Below, piece after piece: positions 8,330-16,142 of a DNA stretch of 64,000 bases (positions are counted from its first letter, which is position 1; each line of letters starts with the position of its first letter). Both the position numbers and the translations under genes were made by a program. Under the pieces are notes generated by a model that had not been told where the DNA came from, did no database searches, and worked only from the letters and a program-made list of their open reading frames with translations. This DNA comes from Herbidospora sakaeratensis (GTDB lineage: Bacteria; Actinomycetota; Actinomycetes; Streptosporangiales; Streptosporangiaceae): assembly GCF_001570525.1 (NCBI RefSeq), contig NZ_BBXC01000007.1, forward strand, positions 423,364-487,363. The letters are read 5' to 3'.

Positions 8330-9109
8330 ATGCGTACCTTCATCGCCCGGCTGGCCACCCTCACCATCGCCGCCACCGCGCTGGCCGCCGGCCTCTCCGG
8401 CACCGGCAACGCCGCGACCGCCGGCACCGTCGAACTCAAGAACGGGAAGATCACCTACGTCGCGGGCGCGCAGAGCGTCAACAGCGCCTCGATCACCGTC
8501 TTCAACGGTCAGATCGCCGTCTTCGACACGGTGAACCTGACCCCGAAGGGCGGCTGCGTGAAGTTGTCGCCGCGCGCGGTCACCTGCGGCACCACCGCGA
8601 CCGAGTTCTCCGCCGACCTGGGCGACCTGAACGACTCCTTCAGCGTCGGCGTCTCGATCAGGGGCACCGTCAACGGCGGCGACGGGAACGACAACCTCAT
8701 CGGGAGCAGCACCTCGGCCCAGGGGCACAACGTCACCTGGATCGGCGGCACCGGGACCGACACGATCTCCTACAAGTCCAGCAACAGCTCCGTGCGGGTC
8801 AGCCTCGACGACAACGCCGGCGACGGGCGCAACATCGACAACGACAACGTCCGCGGCGACGTGGAGAACATCGTCGGATCCACGTTCGGCGGCGACTTCC
8901 TGATCGGCGCGAACGCCAACAACCGCATCGACGACGGCGGCGGCGACGGCGACAAGCTGTTCGGCCTGGGCGGCAACGACGAACTGTTCGCCAAGGACCT
9001 GGAGAAGGACTCCGACCTCGACTGCGGCCTGGGCGTCGACTCGATCGTCATCGACAAGGACGGTCTCGACCCCGACCCGGTCGCCTGCGAGGACGTGCAG
9101 CGCTTCTGA
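8330..9109 (+). CDS. Secreted RTX-like calcium-binding repeat protein
   Basis: Protein of 259 residues with a clear signal peptide (MRTFIARLATLTIAATALAAG, cleavage probably after GNA-A near residue 29). The mature part has an N-terminal beta region with one cysteine pair, then hemolysin-type glycine/aspartate repeats: NGGDGNDNLIGS, IGGTGTDTISYKS, FGGDFLIGANANNRIDDGGG and LFGLGGNDELFAKD. Such nonapeptides bind calcium in a beta-roll. There are few repeats and no toxin, protease or lipase domain, so a small exported structural or calcium-binding role is more likely than a cytotoxin. The gene is flanked by its own promoter gap and a terminator, so it is probably monocistronic. Confidence 0.8.
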   Translation: MRTFIARLATLTIAATALAAGLSGTGNAATAGTVELKNGKITYVAGAQSVNSASITVFNGQIAVFDTVNLTPKGGCVKLSPRAVTCGTTATEFSADLGDLNDSFSVGVSIRGTVNGGDGNDNLIGSSTSAQGHNVTWIGGTGTDTISYKSSNSSVRVSLDDNAGDGRNIDNDNVRGDVENIVGSTFGGDFLIGANANNRIDDGGGDGDKLFGLGGNDELFAKDLEKDSDLDCGLGVDSIVIDKDGLDPDPVACEDVQRF

Positions 9110-9206
9110 GCTCCCCACAAGGCGGGCTCGATGCCATAAGGGATTTTCGCGAGGACATCCAGCAGTGCTGACCTGCCGAGAACATCCCGCAGGTCTGACA
9201 TGATCA

Positions 9207-9235
9207 CGGCGCTCCCCGACGGGGAGCGCCGTTTT
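9207..9235. terminator. Bidirectional terminator
   Basis: An 11-bp perfect stem, CGGCGCTCCCC with GGGGAGCGCCG, around a GAC loop, followed by TTTT. It lies between the convergent RTX-like and DUF1963 genes and can serve both. Confidence 0.85.
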
Positions 9236-10032
9236 CAGTGGCCCTGATCGTAGTAGAGCACCCGGGAGAAGTCCCGCGCCGCGAGATGGTCGCGGCGGAT
9301 CCCGTAGATCAGGTAGGCCCCGTCGCCCCAGATCATCCGGGCCTCCTCGTCCTCCGAGAGTTGGAGCAGGGTCACCCACTCCTTCGCCTCGGCGAGGAAA
9401 CCGGGGTCCCGCCACCCGCCCGGCACGGTCAGGGCCGCCCCGACCTCCTCGACGGACCGCTGGAAGGCCACCGAGTAGCCGCCCACCGAGTGCATCGTCC
9501 GGCGGAAGCGGGCCCGCTCGAAGTCGTCGAGCGCGTCGCGGAAGTCGTCGCGGTGCCACACCGCCGCGTAGGTCTCCTTGACGCCGCCGAACGCCTCCAC
9601 CAGGTGGGGCTGGCAACTCTCCGGCCAGGTCGCGACCGTCCGGGCGGTCAGAGGGAGCTCCGGGTACGCGTCCGGCAGGGACCTCGCGGCGACGGCGGCG
9701 CCCGGAGGGACGTACACCACGAAACCCTCGGTGTCCTCGACCCCGGCCAGGAACACCAGCGTGCCCGTCTCGGGCAGGTCGAGGTCGACCTCGTAACGCG
9801 CCAGGGCGGCGCAGTCGAGTTCGGCGGCCAGGGCGAGGCCGGCGGGCACGTGCACGTCGGGCGGCAGCAGGGGCGTGCCGCCGAGGCGGCCGACCACGGG
9901 GTCGCCCTCCGCCGCGTGGGTGAGCCGGATCGTCGGGCGGGCCAGGGCGGTGAGCTTCGCGGCGGTCCGGGCGGGCAGGTGGTCGCGGACGAGGGCCGCG
10001 TAGTCGGTCAACCACGGGGTCATGATCGGCAT
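9235..10032 (-). CDS. DUF1963 (YwqG-like) protein
   Basis: Cytoplasmic protein of about 265 residues of the DUF1963 family: a substrate-free beta-rich fold of unknown role. Typical features are the [18 protein letters not shown] segment near the N-terminus, the FLAGVED strand and the C-terminal [18 protein letters not shown]. The start is uncertain. ATGs at 10032 and 10023 give a plausible N-terminus ([12 protein letters not shown]), while one at 10065 has a purine-rich site too far upstream. It is transcribed away from the encapsulin locus. Confidence 0.7.
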   Translation of the reverse strand: MPIMTPWLTDYAALVRDHLPARTAAKLTALARPTIRLTHAAEGDPVVGRLGGTPLLPPDVHVPAGLALAAELDCAALARYEVDLDLPETGTLVFLAGVEDTEGFVVYVPPGAAVAARSLPDAYPELPLTARTVATWPESCQPHLVEAFGGVKETYAAVWHRDDFRDALDDFERARFRRTMHSVGGYSVAFQRSVEEVGAALTVPGGWRDPGFLAEAKEWVTLLQLSEDEEARMIWGDGAYLIYGIRRDHLAARDFSRVLYYDQGH

Positions 10033-10145
10033 TGTGGCGCACGCAACCGGCAAAGCCTTGCCCATGTGCGCCGGTCCACCGCCTCCCTTTCGTCAACGTG
10101 ATCCACGTCGGAGGGGGCCGGCCCCTCCCTCGTGAAGGGCGTCCG

Positions 10146-11564
10146 ATGACCACCGAGATCAACGCCGAACTCACCGCCGCCGCGGTGGCCGAGCACGCCT
10201 CCAGCCTCGGCACCGCCGCCGCCCGCAACCTCGCCACCACCACCAAGTCCGTCCCCCAGATGCAGGGCATCTCGTCCCGCTGGCTGCTGAAGGTGCTGCC
10301 GTGGGTGGAGGTCGCGGGCGGCACCTACCGGGTCAACCGCAGGTTGTCGTACACGATCGGCGACGGCCGTATCCAGTGCCTGAAGACCGGCGCCCGGGTG
10401 CAGGTCATCCCGCAGGAGCTGGGCGAGCTGCCGCTGCTTCGGGGGTACGGCGACGGCGAGGTGCTGGCCGCGCTGGCGAGCCGGTTCGAGCAGACCGAGT
10501 ACGCCGCCGGCGACCTGATCGTCAGCCCGGAGCAGGCGGTCGACCGGTTCCACATCCTGGCCCACGGCAAGGTCGACCGGCTCGGCGCGGGCAAGTACGG
10601 CCACGCCGTGTCGCTGGGCGTGTTGTCCGACGGGGCCTACTTCGGGGAGCAGGCCCTCCTCGACGACCACGGCGTCTGGGAGTTCGGGTTCCGCGCGGTC
10701 ACCCCGTGTGTGCTGCTGTCGTTGACGAAGGAGGCGTTCGCCGAGGTCGCCGACCGGGCGGCGGGGCTGCGGGCGCACCTGGACGCGCGGCTGCACGCCG
10801 AGACGCCGCACACCGACGCCGACGGCGAGGCGGCGATCGAGTTGTCGTCGGGGCACTCCGGCGAGCCGACGCTGCCGCACACCTACGTCGCCTACGAGAC
10901 CCACCCGCGCGAGTACGAGCTGTCGGTCGCGCAGACGGTCCTGCGGGTGCACTCGCGGGTGGCCGACCTCTACAACGAGCCGATGAACCAGGTGGAGCAG
11001 CAACTGCGGCTGACCGTCGAGGCGCTGCGGGAGCGGCAGGAGCACGAGCTCGTCAACAACCGCGACTTCGGGCTGCTGCACAACGCCGACCACGGGCACC
11101 GGATCTCCACCCGGTCGGGGCCGCCCACGCCCGACGACCTCGACGACCTGCTGGCCGTCGTCTGGAAGGAGCCGACGGTCTTCCTGGCGCACCCGCACGC
11201 CATCGCCGCGTTCGGGCGCGAGTGCTCCAAGCTGGGGCTCTACCCGAACACGGTGAACATCCTGGGGCGTGAGGTGCCGGCCTGGCGCGGGGTGCCCATC
11301 CTGACCTGCAACAAGATCCCGATCAGCGACACCGGGATCTCGTCGATGTTGCTGATGCGCGTCGGCGAGGAGAGCCAGGGGGTCGTCGGGCTGCACCAGA
11401 CCGGGCTCCCGGACGAGTACGAGCCCGGCCTCAACGTGCGGTTCATGGGCGTCAACGAGCAGGCGATCATCTCCTACCTGGTGAGCGCCTACTACAGCGC
11501 CGCCGTGCTGGTGCCCGACGCGCTGGGCGTGCTGGAGAACGTCGAGCTCGGGCACCGGGACTAG
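10146..11564 (+). CDS. Family 2B encapsulin shell protein with cNMP-binding domain (EshA-like)
   Basis: HK97-fold shell subunit of a protein nanocompartment, 472 residues. The order is an N-terminal arm (residues 1-75, [20 protein letters not shown]), an inserted cyclic-nucleotide-binding domain (about 97-210, with [20 protein letters not shown]), and the rest of the encapsulin core, where [39 protein letters not shown] and [20 protein letters not shown] are family signatures. GTGAAGGGCGTCCG leads into the ATG. Three bases separate its stop from the terpene cyclase GTG, so cargo and shell are co-translated. Family 2B shells are known to enclose terpene cyclases in actinomycetes. Confidence 0.9.
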   Translation: MTTEINAELTAAAVAEHASSLGTAAARNLATTTKSVPQMQGISSRWLLKVLPWVEVAGGTYRVNRRLSYTIGDGRIQCLKTGARVQVIPQELGELPLLRGYGDGEVLAALASRFEQTEYAAGDLIVSPEQAVDRFHILAHGKVDRLGAGKYGHAVSLGVLSDGAYFGEQALLDDHGVWEFGFRAVTPCVLLSLTKEAFAEVADRAAGLRAHLDARLHAETPHTDADGEAAIELSSGHSGEPTLPHTYVAYETHPREYELSVAQTVLRVHSRVADLYNEPMNQVEQQLRLTVEALRERQEHELVNNRDFGLLHNADHGHRISTRSGPPTPDDLDDLLAVVWKEPTVFLAHPHAIAAFGRECSKLGLYPNTVNILGREVPAWRGVPILTCNKIPISDTGISSMLLMRVGEESQGVVGLHQTGLPDEYEPGLNVRFMGVNEQAIISYLVSAYYSAAVLVPDALGVLENVELGHRD

Positions 11565-11567
11565 CAC

Positions 11568-13499
11568 GTGCGGCCCTTCGAGCTGCCCGACTTCTACCGC
11601 CCCTGGCCGCCGAGGCTGAACCCGCACGTCGAGGGGGCCCGCGCGCACAACCGCGCGTGGGCCGCCCGGCACGGGCTCATCGACGAGCGGGTCTGGGACG
11701 CGGCCTGGGCCGACTCCATCGACCTGGCGCTGTTCGCCGCCTACTGCTTCCCCGACGCGACCCCGGCCCAGCTCGACCTGCTGACCGACTGGTACGTCTG
11801 GGGCTTCTACTTCGACGACTGGTTCCTGCGTCACTACAAGGCGACCGGCGACGTCGCGGGCGCGGCGGCGTGGCTGGCCGACGTGCGCGGGTTCATGCCG
11901 GTGGACCTGTCGCAGCCGGTGCCGGCCGCCGAGGATCCCGTACAGGCGACTCTTGCGGAGTTGTGGGCGCGGACCGTGCCGGGCACCACCGAGGAGTGGC
12001 GGCGGCGCTTCGGCGACGACACGTTCGCGCAGATGGACGACGCCTGCTGGGAACTCGGCAACCTGGCCGAAGGGCGGGTGCCGAACCCGATCGACTACCT
12101 CGAACGGCGGCGCGGCGCGGGGGCGGGCCGGTGGGTGGCCGACCTGGTCGAGCTGGTCAACGGCACCCCGCTGCCCGATCACGTGTGGGCCTCGCGGCCG
12201 GTCCAGGTCGTGCGTGACACCTTCACCGACGCGCAGGTGCTGCTCAACGACGTCTTCTCCTACCAGCGGGAGACCGAGCGGGAGGGCGAGCTCAACAACT
12301 TCGTCCTGGTGCTGCGCGAGTTCCTCGGCCTGACGCCGCAGGAGGCCGCCGACACGACCAACGACCTGATCACGTCGCGGCTGCTGCAGTTCGAGAGCAC
12401 CCTGCTGACCGAGCTGCCGGAGCTGCCGCTGACCCCGGCCGAGCGCCTGGCCGTGCTGAACCTCGCGCGCTCGCTCCAGGACGCCAACGCGGGCTCCCAC
12501 GAGTGGCACCTGCGCTCGTCGCGGTACATGAACGAGGAGACCAGGGGGGCCGACCCGAGGGTGCCGGTGTGGCGTCACCCGATGGGCCTGGGCACGTCGG
12601 CGGCCCGGTTGTGGGCCGGTCACCGCCCGGTCGACCGGCTCGCCTCCTTCCGGCCGCCGCCGTGTGAGCGGCCCGCGGCGAGCCCGTTCGCCGGGGCGGC
12701 CCGGACCGCCGCGGCCGACTGGGCGCGGCGCATGGGCCTGCCCTACGCGCCGCAGGCGGTGTCGTGGGCGGTCACCGCGCACCGCGGCGTGCCCCGTGAC
12801 CGGCTCGAAGTGCTCGCTCAGTGGTACGTCTTCCTCGCCGCCCTCGACGGCAGCGTCGACCGGCTGTTCAAGGCGCGCCGCGATCCGGCCGGGGGGAAGG
12901 CGTTCCTCCGGCGGCTGCCGCTGTTCCTCACCGACGACGCGCCCGCGCCGGTCAACCCGGTCGAACGCGGCCTGCGCGACCTGTGGGGGAGGGCCCCGCT
13001 CGACCCGGCCCACTTCGGGCAGCTGCTCGCGGTCCGCGAGTGGGAGCTGGGCAACAGCGCCCGCGAACGGGTGCCCGACCCGGTCGACCATCTCCAGACC
13101 CGCCGCGCCGAGCACGCGGGGCTGATGGTGGATCTGGTCGTGTACGGCCTGGGCCTCCCGGCCCCCGCCAGGGGCGCGCTGGAGGAGTGTTTCGCCGACG
13201 TGGCGACGGCGCGGCGCGACCTGGTGACGTACCCGGACAAGATCGGGGTGCCCACCGAGGTCGGCAACGGCGTGCTGGCGCTGCAGCGGCTGCTCGGCTG
13301 CGGCCTGCAACAGGCGGCCGACGTGGTCGGCGACCTGCTGACCGCACGCCGTGAACAGTTCGACCGCCTCGCCGCCGACGCCCCGGCGGACTACGCGGCG
13401 GCACTGCGGACGTGGCTGACCGGCGACCTCGGCGAACGTACCCGGCTCGGCCTGTCGGGCCTGGGCACGAGAGGAGCACACGCATGGCGACCAGCCTGA
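11568..13499 (+). CDS. Two-domain terpene cyclase (geosmin synthase-like), probable encapsulin cargo
   Basis: Class I terpene synthase of 643 residues; geosmin synthases are nearer 725. The opening PFELPDFYRPWPPRLNPH is typical of germacradienol/geosmin synthases. The N-domain keeps both metal sites: DDWFL at 83-87 (usually DDHFL) and the NSE triad N227, S231, E235 in NDVFSYQRE. The C-domain (about 365-620) looks inactive: the aspartate-rich site is LDGSVD at 426-431, and the place of the second NSE reads ARRDLVTYPDK. A Pro-rich linker near 345-375 and a short basic tail are candidate loading regions. Product is probably a sesquiterpene from farnesyl diphosphate. The 3' end overlaps the second shell gene by 16 bp. 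Confidence 0.85.
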   Translation: MRPFELPDFYRPWPPRLNPHVEGARAHNRAWAARHGLIDERVWDAAWADSIDLALFAAYCFPDATPAQLDLLTDWYVWGFYFDDWFLRHYKATGDVAGAAAWLADVRGFMPVDLSQPVPAAEDPVQATLAELWARTVPGTTEEWRRRFGDDTFAQMDDACWELGNLAEGRVPNPIDYLERRRGAGAGRWVADLVELVNGTPLPDHVWASRPVQVVRDTFTDAQVLLNDVFSYQRETEREGELNNFVLVLREFLGLTPQEAADTTNDLITSRLLQFESTLLTELPELPLTPAERLAVLNLARSLQDANAGSHEWHLRSSRYMNEETRGADPRVPVWRHPMGLGTSAARLWAGHRPVDRLASFRPPPCERPAASPFAGAARTAAADWARRMGLPYAPQAVSWAVTAHRGVPRDRLEVLAQWYVFLAALDGSVDRLFKARRDPAGGKAFLRRLPLFLTDDAPAPVNPVERGLRDLWGRAPLDPAHFGQLLAVREWELGNSARERVPDPVDHLQTRRAEHAGLMVDLVVYGLGLPAPARGALEECFADVATARRDLVTYPDKIGVPTEVGNGVLALQRLLGCGLQQAADVVGDLLTARREQFDRLAADAPADYAAALRTWLTGDLGERTRLGLSGLGTRGAHAWRPA

Positions 13500-14374
13500 G
13501 CACGGGCGCGGCCCGCACGCTGGCGACCACGACCAAGACCCGCCCGCAGACCGCCTCGACGACCCTGCGGGCGCTGCTGGACATCCTGGAGTGGCGCGAC
13601 CTCCCGGGCGGAACCTACCGGCGCACCAGCACACTGCGCCGCACGATCGCCCGCCGGGGCAGCTCCCAGCCGGGGGTCCAGGTCACGGCGGGCCACACGG
13701 GCGAGCCGGAGATCCCCGGCATGCACGTCGAATACGGCTGCCCCCCGCGCGAGTACGAGCTGACCGCCGCCCAGACGATCATGCGCGTGCACCGCCGGGT
13801 GGGCGACCTCTACAACGACCCGCACGACCAGTACGACGAGCAGCTGCGGCTGACCCTCGACGCCCTGGCCGAACGCAAGGAGCTCGACCTCGCCCGCGAG
13901 CTCCTCCAGGCCCCGCCCGGCCGTCACCGCCTCACCACGGCGCAGGGCCCGCCCACCCCGCTCGACCTCGACGCCCTGATCTGCAAGCAGACCTCGCCGC
14001 GTTACCTCCTGGCCCACCCGCGCGCCATCGCCGCCTTCGGCCGCGAGTGCAACCGGTTCGGGGTCAGGCCCGACGAGGTCGACTTCGGCGGCCGCCGGGT
14101 CACCGGCTGGCGCGGCCTGCCGTTCCTGCCGTGCGACAAACTGCCGATCGCCGCCGACCACACCACGAGCATCCTCGTGATCAGGCCGGGGGAGCGGCGG
14201 CAGGGCGTGGTCGGGTTGCGCCCGTCGCAGTCGCCGGTGGTGCGCGAGCTCGGCACCTCGCGGCAGGCCGTCACCGAGTACCTGGTCAGCGAGTACTACG
14301 GGGTGGCCGTGCTGATCCCGAACGCCGTCTGCGCCCTCGACGGAGTGCAGGTGGTGCGTACTTCGGCGCACTGA
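13484..14374 (+). CDS. Second family 2 encapsulin shell protein, without cNMP domain
   Basis: Protein of 296 residues that aligns with the EshA-like protein at both ends: GAARTLATTTKTRPQ in the N-terminal arm, then [45 protein letters not shown] and EYLVSEYYGVAVLIPNAVC. The whole cNMP-binding insert is missing: the arm ends near residue 60 and continues directly into the later core, here with only a short Ser/Gly/Gln link. The ATG at 13484 has GAGGAG seven bases upstream and lies inside the cyclase gene. A full reading frame with conserved core argues for a working second subunit, giving either a mixed shell or two shell types. It could also be named family 2A-like. Confidence 0.85.
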   Translation: MATSLSTGAARTLATTTKTRPQTASTTLRALLDILEWRDLPGGTYRRTSTLRRTIARRGSSQPGVQVTAGHTGEPEIPGMHVEYGCPPREYELTAAQTIMRVHRRVGDLYNDPHDQYDEQLRLTLDALAERKELDLARELLQAPPGRHRLTTAQGPPTPLDLDALICKQTSPRYLLAHPRAIAAFGRECNRFGVRPDEVDFGGRRVTGWRGLPFLPCDKLPIAADHTTSILVIRPGERRQGVVGLRPSQSPVVRELGTSRQAVTEYLVSEYYGVAVLIPNAVCALDGVQVVRTSAH

Positions 14375-14447
14375 GCATTCCGCCACCGACCGCGCGTCCT
14401 CTCCCGCCGAGAGTGAGTCTCCCCGGCGGTGAGAGGACGTGGCGGCG

Positions 14448-15470
14448 ATGGAGACCCGGCAGCGAGCGATCTGGGCCGACGCGGCCAAGGGCGTCTGCAT
14501 CCTGCTGGTCGTGGTGTGGCACACGGTCAACAAGAGCTACCTGCGGATCGACTGGACGTCGGCCGGCCCGTTCCCGGCGCTCTGGGGCGTCGTCGGCGAC
14601 GCGCTCATGACGTTGCGCATGCCGCTGTTCTTCACCATCTCCGGCATGTTCGCGCTCAGCGCGTACCGCAGGCCGTGGGGCCTGGTCGTCCGGTCAAGGG
14701 TGGCCAAATTCCTCTACCTCTACCTGGCCTGGATGGTCGTGCACACCGCGGTCTTCTGGTTCACCCCCGCGTTCGACACCCTGAGCGCCCGCAGTCCCGG
14801 CCAGTTCGCCGAACAGCTCCTCCTCACCCCGCCCAACCTCTGGTACCTGTACGCGCTGGCCCTCTACTTCGCCGCCGCGAAACTCCTGCACCGCATCCCG
14901 GTCCCGGTGCTCCTGGGCGCGGCGGCGCTGCTCGCGGTCGTCACCGCGGCCGGCGTCCTGGACACCCCCGGGAACCGCGGCTCCCTGCTGCAGAACTTCG
15001 TCTTCTTCCTCCTGGGCCTCCACCTGCGCCCCTGGGCCGAACGGGTCGCGACCACCACGACCTGGCGGCGCACCGCGATCGTCGGTCTCGTGTACGGAAC
15101 CGCGCTCGCCGCCATGCTCCTGCTGTCGGCCCAGCGGATCCCGGCCGTGTGGACCCTGGTGTCCCTGCTGGCCACGGTCTTCGGCCTCTCGGCGGCCCCC
15201 CTGCTCGGCCGCCTGAGGCTGATCGGCGACGGCCTGGCCTGGCTGGGCCGCCGCACCCTGCCGATCTACGTGATCCACATGCCGCTGCTGGCGGTCGTGC
15301 ACACGACCACCTCGGGCCTGCCGGCCGACGCGCCCCTGGCGGTCGCCGCGCTCTATCCGGCGGCGGTGACGGCCGCGCTGGTCGCCGCCTGCCTGCTGAT
15401 CGACCGGGTGCTGCCCGCGTGGCTGAGGGACCTGCCGGCCCGCCGCCGGGAACCGGCCCTCACCGCGTGA
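14448..15470 (+). CDS. Acyltransferase-3 family membrane protein
   Basis: Integral membrane protein of about 340 residues with some ten hydrophobic helices. The N-terminus has the acyltransferase-3 pattern RAIWADAAKGVCILLVVVWHT with the conserved His, then TLRMPLFFTISGMFA. These proteins O-acetylate or O-succinylate cell-surface glycans or small molecules. The ATG at 14448 is preferred over the GTG at 14439 because the GAGAGGA site is then at normal spacing. It starts 73 bp after the second shell gene and could share its transcript. The 3' end overlaps the convergent NUDIX gene by 11 bp. Confidence 0.82.
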   Translation: METRQRAIWADAAKGVCILLVVVWHTVNKSYLRIDWTSAGPFPALWGVVGDALMTLRMPLFFTISGMFALSAYRRPWGLVVRSRVAKFLYLYLAWMVVHTAVFWFTPAFDTLSARSPGQFAEQLLLTPPNLWYLYALALYFAAAKLLHRIPVPVLLGAAALLAVVTAAGVLDTPGNRGSLLQNFVFFLLGLHLRPWAERVATTTTWRRTAIVGLVYGTALAAMLLLSAQRIPAVWTLVSLLATVFGLSAAPLLGRLRLIGDGLAWLGRRTLPIYVIHMPLLAVVHTTTSGLPADAPLAVAALYPAAVTAALVAACLLIDRVLPAWLRDLPARRREPALTA

Positions 15471-16005
15471 GGCGGTCGGCGTGGCGGGTGATCAGGTGGC
15501 GGGCCGCGAACGTCAGGTCCCGTTCCACCGCCTCCGCCAGGGTCAGCCACTTGTACGCGTCGCCCTCGCCCTCGTCGAGCGCCACCGGCGGCTCCGCGCC
15601 GACCGTCGTCAGGAAGGTGTGCCACACGTGGCCGTCGGCCCCCCGGCGGCACTGGTCGCCGTCGATCGGCTCGGTGGCGATCAGCGACAGGGAGATCGCG
15701 CGCAGGCCGGTCTCCTCCTGGAGTTCGCGGGCCGCGCTGGCCTCCGGCGACTCGCCGTGTTCCACGTGGCCGGCGGGGATGGTCAGCGCGAACGGGAAGG
15801 CGATCCGGTTGAAGAACAGGAACCGGCCCGAGGGGTCGCGGACGAAGACGCCCGCCGTCTCGTGCCACAGGCGCAGCGCCGTGTCGACGATCAGCGACCG
15901 GTCGGCGGTCTGGCCGCAGGTGGCGCAGCGGCGGCGGACGCGGCCCCCTTCGGTGTGGGGCTCGACGGTCTCGGCGTCGCAGTGCAGGCAGTATTCGTGG
16001 CGCAT
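15460..16005 (-). CDS. NUDIX hydrolase with N-terminal zinc ribbon
   Basis: Protein of 181 residues. A zinc ribbon comes first (CLHCDAETVEPH and RRRCATCGQT), then a NUDIX domain with an intact box: GHVEHGESPEASAARELQEE, followed by TGL. This fits the NUDIX subgroup with NADH-pyrophosphatase-like zinc ribbons, which split nucleoside diphosphate derivatives using magnesium. Substrate not predictable. The ATG at 16005 is the first one and gives the complete ribbon. Confidence 0.87.
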   Translation of the reverse strand: MRHEYCLHCDAETVEPHTEGGRVRRRCATCGQTADRSLIVDTALRLWHETAGVFVRDPSGRFLFFNRIAFPFALTIPAGHVEHGESPEASAARELQEETGLRAISLSLIATEPIDGDQCRRGADGHVWHTFLTTVGAEPPVALDEGEGDAYKWLTLAEAVERDLTFAARHLITRHADRLTR

Positions 16006-16142
16006 GGGCGGGGCCCACCCCCTCGTGAAACGCTGACCAGCCCATTGTGCGGCACGGCCGCGATCGAGGGCCTCCGCCGGTGGATACGGATCTGGCCTCG
16101 CGGACGGTTCAGGCGCGCGCCCCCGTCGGAGACAATCCGCAG

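Noticed and set aside
8330-9109. RTX-like protein as a pore-forming toxin
   Set aside because: Few repeats, a Sec-type signal peptide and no type I secretion genes or toxin domain.
11568-13499. Calling the cyclase geosmin synthase (geoA)
   Set aside because: The second domain lacks the metal-binding residues needed for the second step, and the protein is about 80 residues short.
10020-13634. A 1204-codon open frame on the minus strand across the encapsulin and cyclase genes
   Set aside because: It is an antisense shadow in GC-rich DNA. Both plus-strand proteins have strong family signatures and ordered couplings, while the minus reading is low-complexity Arg/Gly/Pro/Val text.
13484-14374. 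Second shell gene as a broken fragment of the first
   Set aside because: It has its own ribosome-binding site, an intact frame and conserved core motifs at both ends; only the cNMP domain is absent as a clean block.
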